Origin: Streptomyces sp. NBC_00083
GTDB lineage: Bacteria > Actinomycetota > Actinomycetes > Streptomycetales > Streptomycetaceae
Length of the DNA: 64,000 nucleotides
Direction: 5' to 3'
NCBI RefSeq assembly: GCF_026343295.1
Contig: NZ_JAPELY010000001.1
Coordinates: forward strand, 1,302,001-1,366,000
Shown here: in pieces, positions 25,943 to 35,500 of the stretch
Layout of the letters: the number at the start of each line of letters is the position of its first letter
How positions within the stretch are numbered: position 1 is the first letter of the stretch
The notes under the pieces: generated by a model
What the model was told of the DNA's origin: nothing
Databases searched by the model: none
What the model saw: the letters and a program-made list of their open reading frames with translations, nothing else
Translations under genes and position numbers: made by a program

Positions 25943-25961
25943 CCAGGTTAGGGTGACCTAA
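25943..25961 (-). promoter_or_regulatory. Iron box (DmdR/IdeR-like) upstream of heme oxygenase
   Basis: CCAGGTTAGGGTGACCTAA matches the consensus TTAGGTTAGGCTCACCTAA at 15 of 19 positions, including the whole AGGTTAGG and ACCTAA halves. It lies 47 bp upstream of the proposed TTG start, in the promoter zone. Confidence 0.8.
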
Positions 25962-26050
25962 GTCAATGGGTTCCCGACGTCCTGTCGGTAAAAAGGTACC
26001 CGCTCGGCCACGGCACGACACGTGCGGGAAAAGTACGGGCCCGCCCGGCG

Positions 26051-26920
26051 CTAGGGCAGCGTGAGGATCTCCGTGCCGGTCTCCGTGACCACCAGGGTGT
26101 GCTCGAACTGGGCCGTCCGCCTGCGGTCCTTGGTGACGACCGTCCAGCCGTCCTCCCACATGTCGTACTCGTGGGTGCCGAGCGTCAGCATGGGCTCGAT
26201 CGTGAAGGTCATGCCCGGCTTGATCACCGTCGTGGCGTGCGGGGCGTCGTAGTGCGGCACGATCAGACCGGAGTGGAACGCCGTGCTGATCCCGTGGCCC
26301 GTGAAGTCCCGTACGACGCCGTAGCCGAAGCGCTTGGCGTACGACTCGATGACGCGGCCGATGATGTTGATCTGCCGGCCGGGCAGGACCGCCTTGATCG
26401 CGCGGTTGAGGGACTCGCGGGTGCGCTCGACGAGCAGCCGGGACTCCTCGTCGACGTCGCCGCAGAAGTAGGTGGCGTTGTTGTCGCCGTGCACCCCGCC
26501 GATGTACGCGGTGACGTCCAGGTTCACGATGTCGCCGTCCTTCAGGACGGTCGAGTCGGGGATGCCGTGGCAGATGACCTCGTTCACGGAGGAGCACAGC
26601 GACTTGGGGAAGCCGCGGTAGCCCAGGGTGGAGGGGTAGGCGCCGTGGTCGCACATGAACTCGTGGGCGACCCGGTCGAGCTCGTCCGTGGTCACCCCCG
26701 GCGCGATGTGCTTGGCCGCCTCCTCCATCGCCTGCGCCGCGATCCGGCCCGCGGTCCGCATCAGCTCGATGGTTTCGGGGGTCTGCACTTCGGGGCCGGT
26801 GTACGGCGTGGGCAGGGGCTTCCCGACGTACTCGGGACGCCGGATGGCGCCCGGGACGGGACGGGCCGGAGAGATCTCCCCGGGCACGAGCAGGGACTGC
26901 GACTTCGGCTGGCCAGACAT
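26051..26920 (-). CDS. map: Type I methionine aminopeptidase
   Basis: A 289-residue enzyme that removes N-terminal methionine from nascent proteins. All five metal ligands can be seen: Asp in NLDVTAYIG (about 137), Asp in HGDNNATY (about 148), His in FTGHGIS (about 211), Glu in TIEPML (about 244) and Glu in TAQFEHTL (about 275). The N-terminal 40 residues ([23 protein letters not shown]) are the extended, Pro-rich type of actinobacterial MetAP1 (mycobacterial MapB-like) with a putative SH3-binding segment. ATG at 26920. Streptomyces genomes usually carry a second, shorter map in the ribosomal protein operon, so this is probably the paralogue. Confidence 0.95.
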   Translation of the reverse strand: MSGQPKSQSLLVPGEISPARPVPGAIRRPEYVGKPLPTPYTGPEVQTPETIELMRTAGRIAAQAMEEAAKHIAPGVTTDELDRVAHEFMCDHGAYPSTLGYRGFPKSLCSSVNEVICHGIPDSTVLKDGDIVNLDVTAYIGGVHGDNNATYFCGDVDEESRLLVERTRESLNRAIKAVLPGRQINIIGRVIESYAKRFGYGVVRDFTGHGISTAFHSGLIVPHYDAPHATTVIKPGMTFTIEPMLTLGTHEYDMWEDGWTVVTKDRRRTAQFEHTLVVTETGTEILTLP

Positions 26921-27067
26921 GCCGGCGAGTCTATCCAGCGGCTGTGGGGCAGCATGGCTTTGAGGTCCCGGGCCGGTGGGTACCGGCACCTAGGTCCCAC
27001 GCCCCGGCGCCGGGCCGCCCGGTACCGGACCGGCCGGCACGGGCCACCGTCCCAGGAAGAGGCATCC

Positions 27068-27298
27068 ATGGCTTTGTTCAAGAGGCGCACCGTCGGCAAG
27101 CCCGGCGAGTGGTACTACTGCCTGACCCACCACAAGGTCGAGGAGGGCCCGGAGTGCCCCGCCAAGGACCGCTTCGGCCCGTACCAGAGCCGTGACGAGG
27201 CCGAGCACGCGATGCAGAGCGCGCAGGAGCGGAACCTGGAGTGGGAGAACGACCCCAAGTGGCACGACAAGTCGGCGCCGCAGGACGGCACCGACTGA
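27068..27298 (+). CDS. Small conserved protein (76 aa)
   Basis: A 76-residue hydrophilic protein (MALFKRRTVGKPGEWYYC...) with a central segment WYYCLTHHKVEEGPECPAKDRFGPYQSRDEAEHAM. The pattern of an aromatic strand, FGPY(x)SRDEAEHAM helix and following polar strand looks like a SPOR-type small alpha/beta unit, and the two Cys with HH might bind a metal. I do not know its function. ATG at 27068 has AGGAAGAGG upstream. It faces the HTH gene, with a hairpin between them. Confidence 0.8.
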   Translation: MALFKRRTVGKPGEWYYCLTHHKVEEGPECPAKDRFGPYQSRDEAEHAMQSAQERNLEWENDPKWHDKSAPQDGTD

Positions 27299-27313
27299 GC
27301 GCGCCCGGCCGCT

Positions 27314-27347
27314 CCCGCCCCGGTCGTCGAGGTGGACCTGGGGCGGG
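27314..27347. terminator. Hairpin between convergent genes
   Basis: CCCGCCCCGGTC (27314-27325) pairs with GACCtGGGGCGGG (27335-27347), 12 bp with one bulged T and a 9-nt loop. It is 15 bp after the small gene stop and can serve both directions. Confidence 0.65.
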
Positions 27348-27410
27348 GGTGCGTGCCGCGCCGGGGTGCAGGCCTGCCCCGGGGCCGGTCTGCGGGGGCG
27401 CGGCGTCGGG

Positions 27411-27737
27411 CTACGGGTTCATCGACTCGGTGGCGCGGCGGTACTCGGCGTTGATGCGCTGTGCCTCTTCGAGCTGGTCCTCGAGGATGACGATCCGGCA
27501 GGCGGCCTCGATGGGAGTGCCCTGGTCGACGAGTTCGCGGGCGCGGGCGGCGATGCGCAGCTGGTAGCGCGAATAGCGGCGGTGGCCGCCCGCGGAGCGC
27601 AGCGGGGTGATGAGGCGGGCCTCGCCGATGGCGCGCAGGAAGCCCTGCGTGGTGCCGAGCATTTCGGCGGCCCTGCCCATGGTGTAGGCGGGATAGTCGT
27701 CGTCGTCGAGACGGCCGTTGAAATCGTCTGCTGTCAT
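27411..27737 (-). CDS. Small MerR-like HTH protein (108 aa)
   Basis: A 108-residue DNA-binding protein consisting almost only of a MerR-type winged helix: acidic N-terminus (NGRLDDDDYPAYTMG), HTH (RAAEMLGTTQGFLRAIGEA), wing (SAGGHRRYSRYQL) and a C-terminal helix (LEDQLEEAQRINAEYRRA) for dimerisation. It lacks an effector domain, similar in architecture to BldC-type single-domain regulators. ATG at 27737 is supported by GAGGTG 6 nt upstream. A perfect inverted repeat (27764-27794) lies 27 bp before the start, and further upstream is a 560-bp non-coding stretch. Targets unknown. Confidence 0.88.
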   Translation of the reverse strand: MTADDFNGRLDDDDYPAYTMGRAAEMLGTTQGFLRAIGEARLITPLRSAGGHRRYSRYQLRIAARARELVDQGTPIEAACRIVILEDQLEEAQRINAEYRRATESMNP

Positions 27738-27763
27738 TTGCACCTCTCCGTGAAACACGTTGA

Positions 27764-27794
27764 GGGGCTCTGGTGCCCATGGCACCAGAGCCCC
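27764..27794. promoter_or_regulatory. Perfect 14-bp inverted repeat upstream of the HTH gene
   Basis: GGGGCTCTGGTGCC (27764-27777) and GGCACCAGAGCCCC (27781-27794) are exact complements around a 3-base CAT centre. It is in the 5' leader of the HTH gene, so it could be an operator, an attenuator/leader hairpin or a terminator of an upstream transcript. Confidence 0.6.
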
Positions 27795-28160
27795 GAAGGA
27801 ACGGTTACACCATCTGCCGGCCCTGATCCTGCGCCGACTCTCTGTTTCCGCCGACCCGACCCATTGGGCGTCGGGGATGCGGGGATCGCAGTTGCTTGAC
27901 CGGAGACCACCTCACTATCGCGATGTCCTGCGGTACCCGGACTCACTTCACACGTCCGGGCGATCCTGATGGCGTTGCTCCTCCGTTCTTCCCTCTGACA
28001 AACCGATCACTTGCTGCGTACTGCCGGTACTGCTGGTGGCGGCCCCTGACGACCGCGGGCCACCCGGTCCGGTGGTCAGCCCCGTCGCCGTCCTGCAACC
28101 GCTTCTGGCTTCGAAACTCCACCACCGCACCGCACTGCGTACTGCACTTGCTGAACCGCT
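27795..28160. other. Long non-coding stretch, candidate small RNA
   Basis: Between the HTH gene and the MFS gene the sequence is less GC-rich than elsewhere, and none of its short frames has normal third-position bias. It contains direct repeats CTTGCTGCGTACTGC (about 28010) and CTGCGTACTGCACTTGCTG (about 28135) and ends at a strong plus-strand terminator (28161-28191). A plus-strand RNA ending there is plausible. No good -35/-10 pair is evident; CTGACA near 27998 with TACTGC 18 bp later is the best I see. Confidence 0.45.
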
Positions 28161-28191
28161 GCCCGGCAGTTCGTCTCTGCCGGGCTTTCTT
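28161..28191 (+). terminator. Intrinsic terminator with U-rich tail
   Basis: GCCCGGCAG (28161-28169) and CTGCCGGGC (28177-28185) form a 9-bp stem with a TTCGTCT loop, followed by TTTCTT. The U-rich tail is on the plus strand only, so it ends a plus-strand transcript although no plus-strand gene precedes it. Confidence 0.75.
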
Positions 28192-28359
28192 GATCTCGGC
28201 TACGAAAGAAACCATAGTCACGGGAATCCTCAATGTCTACTACGGCCGCCATAGATTTTCTGGCGTTCGACGACGAGACAGTCCGTTTCGAACATGAGGG
28301 TGCCCTGGCTGCCCCGGAAGGGCCCATGCGCTGGAGTCCGAGTGCGGCGCCGAGAGGGC

Positions 28360-29658
28360 CTAGACCGCCGTGGTGGTGGGCTGCTTGGCGGCGCGGCGGC
28401 GTGCCGCGTCCTCGTCGGTGGCCGCGTCGTAGGTGATCAGCCTGGGCAGGGCGGCGGCCAGCAGCCCGACCGCCGCCACGCAGGCCACCCCGCCCGCCCA
28501 CACCGCGGTCCGCGTCCCGGTCCAGCCGGCCATCGCGCCGGCCCGGACCTGTCCGAGCTGCGGGCCGACGCTGTAGGAGAGCACCTCTATCCCGGCGAGG
28601 CGGCCCCGCAGCTCCTCCGGGATCGTCTGGTTCCAGATGGTGGAGCGGCCGAGCCCGCTCAGCATGTCGCCGGCGCCCGCCACCGCGAGGCACGCGAGCA
28701 CCAGCCATACGTTGCCGAAGAGGCCCGCGCCGGCCATCGCCGCGCCCCACACCACCGCCCCGACCACCACGAACAGGCCGTGCCTGCGCACCCGCGAGGT
28801 CCAGCCGCTGGTGAGGCTGAGCAGCACCGAACCGGCCGAGCCCGCCGCGTACATGAGGCCGAGCGCCCACGTGGCGTCCAGGCTGTCGGCGAGGAACGGG
28901 AAGATCGCGTTGGGGAAGGCGAAGAACATCGCGGCCAGGTCGACCGCGTAGGTCCCCAGCAGCACCGGGCGCGACCACGCGTAACGGGCGCCCTCCGCGA
29001 TGCCGCGCAGCGAGGGCTTCTGGGCGTCGTGGGCGGGCGGCGCCGGGGTGAGCCGGGCGCACATCACCACCGACACGGTGAAGGTGCCGATCGTCGTCGC
29101 GTACGCCGTGGCCGTGCCGGCGTAGGCCACGACCAGGCCCGCGAGGGACGGTCCCGCGATCGCCCCGAGCTGCCAGCGCAGCGCGTTGAGCGCGGCCGCC
29201 GCCGTCAGCTGGTCGTGCGGCACGATCCGGGCCATCAGCGAGTCGAGCGCCGGGCGTTGCAGACCCGCGAGCGCGGAGACGCCCGCCGCGACCACGTACA
29301 GCGGCCACAGCAGGGGGTTCGGGAGCAGCGCGTTGACCAGCAGGACCAGCGCGAGCAGGCCGAGGCCGGCCTCGGTGGCGAGGATGACCTTGCGGCGGTC
29401 CACGGCGTCGGCGAGCGCGCCGCCGTACAGCCCGAAGACGACCAGCGGGACCAGCTCCACCGCGCCCATCGCGCCCACCGCCAGCGGCGAGTCGGTCAGC
29501 TCCTTGATCTGCAGCGGCAGCGCGACCATCGCCATGAAGCTGCCGAAGTTGGTGATCATGCCCTGCACCCAGAGCAGCCGGAAGTCGGCGGAGGACCGCC
29601 AGGGGGCGAGGTCGGGCAGGATCGAGCGCAGTCGGGATGCGGGGGGTTCGTCAGGCAC
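28360..29658 (-). CDS. MFS transporter (MFS_3/EntS-like exporter)
   Basis: A 432-residue major facilitator with 12 predicted helices. The start DFRLLWVQGMITNFGSFM and the loop GGALADAVDRRKV (about 78-90) are typical of the MFS_3 branch that includes the enterobactin exporter EntS and macrolide exporters MefA. Substrate unknown; a siderophore or drug is a reasonable guess from the family only. The predicted C-terminus is a cytosolic charged tail (DEDAARRRAAKQPTTTAV). ATG at 29658. It lies 149 bp downstream of the 199-residue gene on the same strand. Confidence 0.87.
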   Translation of the reverse strand: MPDEPPASRLRSILPDLAPWRSSADFRLLWVQGMITNFGSFMAMVALPLQIKELTDSPLAVGAMGAVELVPLVVFGLYGGALADAVDRRKVILATEAGLGLLALVLLVNALLPNPLLWPLYVVAAGVSALAGLQRPALDSLMARIVPHDQLTAAAALNALRWQLGAIAGPSLAGLVVAYAGTATAYATTIGTFTVSVVMCARLTPAPPAHDAQKPSLRGIAEGARYAWSRPVLLGTYAVDLAAMFFAFPNAIFPFLADSLDATWALGLMYAAGSAGSVLLSLTSGWTSRVRRHGLFVVVGAVVWGAAMAGAGLFGNVWLVLACLAVAGAGDMLSGLGRSTIWNQTIPEELRGRLAGIEVLSYSVGPQLGQVRAGAMAGWTGTRTAVWAGGVACVAAVGLLAAALPRLITYDAATDEDAARRRAAKQPTTTAV

Positions 29659-29807
29659 GAGCGGCCATGTTCCGGGCCCGCGGTCCCGCAGGCAAACGAA
29701 TTACCGGCCCGTGGCCGCCGCCCGCCGCGCCCTCACCGGCGTGCGGCCCGCCCCCGCCGGCCCTCGCGGACACGCGGCCCCCGCCGCCCCTCACCCGCCG
29801 TGCGTCG

Positions 29808-30407
29808 TCACCAGCGTCCCGGGGGTGGCGCCGTCAGCTGGTCGGCCAGCCGGCCCAGGCGGTCGCGGAAGCGGCGCGGGCCGCGCTGCGGAGGCAGGGT
29901 GTTCTCGCCGGCGGCGGCGCTGACCAGATGCTGCACGGTGTCGAGGTCCAGCTCCGCCTCCGCGGTCACCGTCAGGCACTCGTGGACCAGGCCCCGCACC
30001 TCGCGGTCGCCGCCCTCCAGGGCGAGCACCGTCGCACCCGCCCGGCGCGCGTCGTGGACCCGCTCGAGGAGGCCCTCGGCGGGCCGCTCGGGCGCCACCA
30101 CCAGGAGCGTCTCGCCGCGCCGCGCCGCCTCCAGGCGACCGAGCCCGACCGACAGGTGCGGCGGCCCGCCCGGCTCGGTGCGGTGGCGGACCAGCGTGGG
30201 GCTCAGCTCCGGCAGCCCCGACCAGGCGGCCTCGTCGGTGAGATGGGCGGCGAAGTGCCACGGCTCGTACGACTCGGTGCCGACGAGGAGCAGCCCGCCG
30301 TGCGGCACGACGGAGGAGCGGAGCACGCCGGCGAAGCGGCGGGTGGCCCGCAGCCACTCCGTCCCGGCGAGCACTTCCCGCAGCAGGGCGACCCGTACGG
30401 CATCCAT
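29808..30407 (-). CDS. Hypothetical protein (199 aa)
   Basis: A 199-residue soluble protein I do not recognise. It opens with a helix-rich segment (VRVALLREVLAGTEWLRATRRFAGVLRSS) followed by alternating strands and helices (GGLLLVGTESYEPWHFAAHL, ETLLVVAPERPAEGLLERV, GATVLALEGGDREVRGLV), a Rossmann-like pattern somewhat like SIS or flavodoxin folds, without a glycine-rich nucleotide loop. No Cys cluster, no signal peptide. It is transcribed divergently from the F420 reductase gene, with 95 bp between them. Confidence 0.75.
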   Translation of the reverse strand: MDAVRVALLREVLAGTEWLRATRRFAGVLRSSVVPHGGLLLVGTESYEPWHFAAHLTDEAAWSGLPELSPTLVRHRTEPGGPPHLSVGLGRLEAARRGETLLVVAPERPAEGLLERVHDARRAGATVLALEGGDREVRGLVHECLTVTAEAELDLDTVQHLVSAAAGENTLPPQRGPRRFRDRLGRLADQLTAPPPGRW

Positions 30408-30502
30408 GCCCGGCAGCCTGCCGCATCCGGCGCGCCCGCGGGCCGGAACGCGGCTTCGTCATCCGAACGAACCCCCCGGCTACGGGCGAGTAGGGTCGGC
30501 CC

Positions 30503-31216
30503 ATGACTTCCACTGACAACGCCGGCAACGGCGCGAAGCCCGCCGCGAAGGACCCCTGGGAGCTGCCGGACGTGTCCGGTCTCGTCGTCGGCGTGCTCGG
30601 CGGCACGGGCGATCAGGGCCGGGGCCTGGCCTACCGGCTCGCGCGGGCCGGCCAGAAGGTGATCATCGGCTCGCGGGCCGCGGAACGCGCGGCGACGGCC
30701 GCCGGAGAACTCGGGCTCGGCGTCGAGGGCGCCGACAACGCCGAGTGCGCGCGGCGCAGCGACATCGTGATCGTGGCGGTGCCCTGGGACGGCCACGCCA
30801 AGACGCTCGAATCGCTGCGCGAGGAGCTCGTCGGCAAGCTCGTCGTCGACTGCGTCAACCCGCTCGGCTTCGACAAGCAGGGTGCGTACGCCCTCAAGCC
30901 CGACGAGGGCAGCGCCGCCCAGCAGGCCGCCGCGCTGCTGCCGGATTCGCGGGTGACCGCGGCCTTCCACCACCTGTCGGCGGTGCTGCTCCAGGACGCC
31001 TCGGTCGAGGAGATCGACACCGATGTGATGGTCCTCGGCGAGGCCCGCGCCGACACCGACCTCGTGCAGGCGCTCGCCGCCCGCATCCCGGGCATGCGCG
31101 GCGTCTTCGCGGGACGGCTGCGCAACGCCCACCAGGTCGAGTCGCTCGTCGCCAACCTGATCTCGGTCAACCGCCGCTACAAGGCGCACGCGGGGCTGCG
31201 CGTCACCGACGTCTGA
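30503..31216 (+). CDS. npdG: NADPH-dependent F420 reductase
   Basis: A 237-residue enzyme that transfers hydride between NADP and the deazaflavin cofactor F420. The Rossmann start VVGVLGGTGDQGRGLAYRLA (about 25-44) and the NADP phosphate-binding IIGSRAAERA are diagnostic, as are IVAVPWDGHAKTL and DCVNPLGFDKQG. The N-terminal 20 residues are a polar leader (DNAGNGAKPAAKDPWELPD) common in actinobacterial members. ATG at 30503. It supplies reduced F420 for F420-dependent reductases elsewhere in the genome. A short membrane-protein gene follows after 188 bp. Confidence 0.93.
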   Translation: MTSTDNAGNGAKPAAKDPWELPDVSGLVVGVLGGTGDQGRGLAYRLARAGQKVIIGSRAAERAATAAGELGLGVEGADNAECARRSDIVIVAVPWDGHAKTLESLREELVGKLVVDCVNPLGFDKQGAYALKPDEGSAAQQAAALLPDSRVTAAFHHLSAVLLQDASVEEIDTDVMVLGEARADTDLVQALAARIPGMRGVFAGRLRNAHQVESLVANLISVNRRYKAHAGLRVTDV

Positions 31217-31404
31217 GCCGGCCCGCGCCCGGGGTGCCGGGCGCCGGGGGCGATGGGGGACACTGGACGGGCGGGCACCGGGCGTGCCCGCCCGTCCCTT
31301 TCGTCCCGCCCGGCCACCGGGCCCCGGAGCCCGCCCGGCCACACGGCCGGGACCGCCCGACCGCAGTGCCGAACAGCAGCCGTACCCGACAGGAGCCGAC
31401 CTCC

Positions 31405-31593
31405 ATGCCCCGCCTCGCTCTGTACGCCCTCGTCGTCTGTGTCCTCGCCGTCGCCGCGGCCGTGGTCTCCTTCGCCCAGGGCAGCTGGCTCGGAATCATC
31501 TGGGTGCTGCTCGTCGGACTCTCGTCCAACATGTGCTGGTACTACCTGCGGCGCAGCCGCGTGGAGCGCGCCGCCGCTACCCCTGCGGAGTGA
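31405..31593 (+). CDS. Small two-helix membrane protein (62 aa)
   Basis: A 62-residue protein with two hydrophobic segments (LALYALVVCVLAVAAAVVSFA and LGIIWVLLVGLSSNMCWYYL), a Gln-Gly-Ser turn and a basic C-terminal tail (RRSRVERAAATPAE). ATG at 31405, with AGGAG about 10 nt upstream. Both termini probably face the cytosol (positive-inside tail). Function unknown. Its 3' end overlaps the 3' end of the convergent site-2 protease gene by 17 bp. Confidence 0.75.
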   Translation: MPRLALYALVVCVLAVAAAVVSFAQGSWLGIIWVLLVGLSSNMCWYYLRRSRVERAAATPAE

Positions 31594-32380
31594 GCGAGAG
31601 GCTCGGCAGGTCTCCCCAGAACTGGTAGAGGTCGCGCCCGGTCGCCGCCGCCAGGTCCGAGACGCCGAGGCCGTCGAGGATCGCGTAGATCAGCTTGAAG
31701 AACTCCTGGTTGATCTCGGGGATCCACAACAGCCCGAACACCGCCAGCAGGCCGAACGGGGCGAACGGCTCGACCTGGCGCCGCGCCGCGTGCGACAGCC
31801 ACGGCTCGATGATCCCGTAGCCGTCGAGACCCGGCACCGGCAGGAAGTTCAGGACCGCAGCGGAGACCTGGAGCAGGGCGAGGAAGGCGAGCGCGGCACG
31901 GAAGTCGGCGGGGACCCCGTCGAGCGCGTCCAGCCAGAACGGGGCCGTGCACACCACCGCGAACAGCACGTTGGTGAGCGGGCCCGCCGCCGAGATCAGG
32001 CTGTGCCGCCACCGCCCCCTGATGCGCCCGCGCTCGATGAAGACCGCGCCGCCCGGCAGGCCGATGCCGCCCATGATCACGAAGATGACGGGCAGCACGA
32101 TCGAGAGCAGCGCGTGGGTGTACTTCAGCGGGTTGAGCGTGAGGTAGCCCTTCGCGCCGACCGTGATGTCCCCTCCGTGCAGCGCGGTACGGGCGTGCGC
32201 GTACTCGTGCAGGCACAGCGACACGACCCACGCGGACGTGACGAACAGGAACACGGCCAGGCCGCGCGAGGACGCGTAACTCGTCCACACCGCCCACCCC
32301 GAGACGGCCATGACGGCCACGATCCCGAGGAAGACCGGGCTGATCCGCCGGTCGTGGGGGCGGGAGGGTGCGGTGGCCAT
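31577..32380 (-). CDS. Site-2 protease family intramembrane metalloprotease
   Basis: A 267-residue M50-type membrane protease with about six helices. The zinc motif LHEYAHA (HExxH, about residue 57) lies in a hydrophobic helix, and the third ligand aspartate in NFLPVPGLDGYGI (about 180). Such S2P proteins cut membrane anchors of regulators or membrane proteins. This one lacks a PDZ domain and belongs to the short group. ATG at 32380. It is head to head with the BTAD regulator gene (139 bp apart), so the two promoters share a region, but no functional link is established. Confidence 0.88.
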   Translation of the reverse strand: MATAPSRPHDRRISPVFLGIVAVMAVSGWAVWTSYASSRGLAVFLFVTSAWVVSLCLHEYAHARTALHGGDITVGAKGYLTLNPLKYTHALLSIVLPVIFVIMGGIGLPGGAVFIERGRIRGRWRHSLISAAGPLTNVLFAVVCTAPFWLDALDGVPADFRAALAFLALLQVSAAVLNFLPVPGLDGYGIIEPWLSHAARRQVEPFAPFGLLAVFGLLWIPEINQEFFKLIYAILDGLGVSDLAAATGRDLYQFWGDLPSLSLTPQG

Positions 32381-32519
32381 GCGGGGGGCTCCAGTGCTGG
32401 TGGGACGGTGGTACCGAACGCGCCCGACCGTACAGGGGCCGGAGGCCGAACGTCTGTGGAACCCCGCCGAGTTCCCGGGCCATGGCGTCCGCCCCCGCCG
32501 CGTCGATGAGAATGGGGGC

Positions 32520-35500
32520 GTGCGCTACCGGATTCTCGGCAACACCCAGGCCCAACACCCCGACGGCAGCCCCGTCGCGCTCGGCGGCGCGCGGCTGCGC
32601 GCCCTCCTGACGGTGCTCGCGCTGCGGCCCGGCCGGGCCACCCCCGTCGGCGTCCTCGTCGGCGAGGTGTGGGGTGACGAGCCGCCCGCCGACGCGCCCG
32701 GCGCGCTCCAGGCGCTGATCGGCCGGCTGCGCAGGGGCCTCGGCCACGACGCCGTCTTCTCCGCCGAGAGCGGGGGGTACGGGCTCGCCGCCGAGGCGGA
32801 CGACATCGACCTGCACCGCTTCGAGCGGCTCACCGCCGACGGCGCCCGCGCCCTGGAGGACGGCGACGCGGCGAAGGCCGCCACCCTGCTCGACGACGCG
32901 CTCGCCCTGTGGGCCGGGCCCGCCCTCGCCGACCTGCCCGACCCCGGCGCCCGTGCCGCCCGCGCCGAGACCCGCAGGCTCGACGCCCGCCGGCTCCGGC
33001 TCGCCGCCGCACTCGCGCTCGGCCGCGCCGACGAGACGCTCGCCGAACTCGCCGCCCTGTGCGGCACCCACCCCCTGGACGAGCCGCTGAACGCCCTGCG
33101 CATCCGGGCGCTGCGCGCCGCGGGCCGCCCCGCCGAGGCGCTCGCCGCGTACGAGAGCGTGCGCGCGGTCCTCGCCGATGAGCTCGGCACCGACCCCGGG
33201 CCCGAACTGCGCGCCATCCACGCCGAGTTGCTCAACCCGGTCGCCGAGCCCGCGCCGCCCGCGCCGGCCCCGGTCCCCGGAAATCTGCGGGCCCGCCTCA
33301 CCTCCTTCGTCGGGCGCGAGAGCGAACTCGCGGACATCCGCGGCGATCTCGGATCCGCCCGGCTCGTCACGCTGCTCGGGCCCGGCGGCGCCGGCAAGAC
33401 CCGGCTCTCGCAGGAGGTCGCCGAGGGGGCCGCGGAGCGCTGGCCGGACGGGGTGTGGCTGGCCGAACTCGCGCCCCTCGACGACCCGGCCGGGGTGCCC
33501 GCCGCCGTGCTCACCGCCGTCGGCGCCCGCACGACGGTGCTGCACTCGGCCGGCGCCGAGGAGCTGAGGGCCGCCGACCGGCACGCGGGCGACCCGCTGG
33601 TGCGGCTCGCCGAGCACTGCGGGCCGCGCCGCATGCTGCTGCTCCTGGACAACTGCGAGCACCTGATCGGCGCCGCCGCCGAACTCGCCGAGTACCTCCT
33701 GGCCCGCTGCCCGCAGCTGGTGGTCCTCGCCACCAGCCGTGAACCCCTGGGCGTACCGGGGGAGTTGGTGCGCCCGGTCGAGCCGCTGGCCGCGCCCTAC
33801 GCGCTTCGGCTGCTCGCGGAGCGGGGCGCCGCGGCCCGGCCCGGCTTCCGCGTCGAGGACGATCCGGAGGCCGCGGCCGAGATCTGCCGGCGCCTGGACG
33901 GCCTTCCGCTCGCCATCGAGCTGGCCGCCGCCCGCCTGCGCATGCTGACGACGCGACAGATCGCGGACCGGCTCGACGACCGGTTCCGGCTGCTCACCAG
34001 CGGCAGCCGCACCGTGCTGCCCCGCCAGCAGACCCTGCGGGCCGTCGTGGACTGGTCGTGGGAGCTCCTGGAGGGCTCCGAGCGCGCCGTGCTCGGCCGG
34101 CTCGCCGTCTTCGCGGGCGGCTGCGACCTGGCGGCGGCCGAGGCGGTGTGCGCCGAGGACGGCCCGCCCGGTGAGGCCGCCGCGGTCGCCGCCCACGACG
34201 TGCCCGAGGTGCTCGGCTCGCTCGTCGACAAGTCGCTCGTGGTGGCCGCGCCCGACGCCACCGGGCAGATGCGCTACCGGCTGCTCGAAACCGTCGCCGA
34301 GTACGCGGGCGAGCGCCTCGACACCGCCGGGGGCCGCGCCCGCGCCGAGCGCCGCCACCTCACGTACTACCGCGAGCTGGCGCGCCGCACCGACGGCGAA
34401 CTGCGCGGCCCCGGGCAGCGCGCGGCGATCGGCCTCCTGGAGCGCGAATACGAGAACCTGCGCACCGCGCTGCGCCGCTCCGTCGCGCTGCGCGACGAAC
34501 AGGAGGCGCTCTGCCTGGTGCACGCCCTGCTCTGGTACTGGCAGATGCGCGACCTGCGCGCCGAGTCGCGGCACTGGGCGCAGGAGGCGGCGAGCCTCGG
34601 CCCCGACCCCTTCGCGCCGCCCGTAACACCCGCGCCGCCGGTCTACGCGCGCTGCACGGACGCCCCGCCGCCCATGGCGCCCGACGTGCTCGAAGAGGCG
34701 CGGCGCGGCGTGCAGTTGGTCCAACTGGCCTCCATGGACCACGACGCGGACGTGTGGAGCTCCCCGGACGCCCTGCGGCGCATCCGGTCGATCGCCGGCG
34801 CCTACCGGCCCGGCCTGCCGCAGACCTGCCGCATGCCCGGCTCGCTCTGGTTCTTCCCCGTGGTGCTCACCGGCGACCAGGAGCTCCTCCAGCGGGTCCT
34901 CGACGAGACCGTACGGGCCTGCGAGGAGCTCGGATACGAGTGGGAGCTGGCCGCGGCCCACCAGATGCGCGCCAACGTCCTCGCCAACCGCACCGCCTGG
35001 TCGGGCGACGCGGCCGGCGACGCCGACGCGAGCCTCGCGATGTTCCGGCGCCTGGGCGACGCCTGGGGCGCGGCGGAGGCGCTGGCCGCCCGGGGCGAGG
35101 CGCGCGAGAAGCGGGGCGAATTCGCCCTGGCCGCCGAGGACTTCGCGGCCGCCCTGCAGTACGCCGAGCAGCTGGACGCGCACGCCCAGGTGATGCTGCT
35201 CAGGGCGCGGCTCGCGGGTGTGCTCCTGGAGACGGGGGAGGAGGAGCGGGGCGAGGCGATGCTGCGCGAGATCCTCGCCGACGACCGCCGCTCGGGCGTC
35301 GAGGCGCGCCTCGCGGCCCGGCTCGTCCTGTCGGTGTGGCTGGGCCGCACCCGCCGCTTCGACGAGGCGCGCGAACAGGTCGAGGTGATGCTGCGGGACC
35401 TGACCTCCGCCACGCTCATGCTGTTCCAGGGGTTCGTGCTCGGCGTCCGGGCGTGGATCGCCAACGAGCAGGGCCGGTACGACGACGCGCTGAGCGACGC

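Noticed and set aside
28036..28200. Possible tRNA (TTCGAA at 28110-28115)
   Set aside because: No acceptor stem or anticodon arm can be folded around it and no CCA end or tRNA-like spacing exists.
27943..28233. Minus-strand frame MRIPVTMVSFVAEIKKAR... of 96 codons
   Set aside because: Third-position G+C is far below that of neighbours and the frame crosses the strong plus-strand terminator hairpin. No recognisable domain. Kept as non-coding.
28233..28436. Plus-strand frame MSTTAAIDFLAFDDET...
   Set aside because: No Shine-Dalgarno sequence, tail turns into Arg/Pro/Trp-rich antisense of the MFS gene. Could hold a short leader peptide but I cannot support it.
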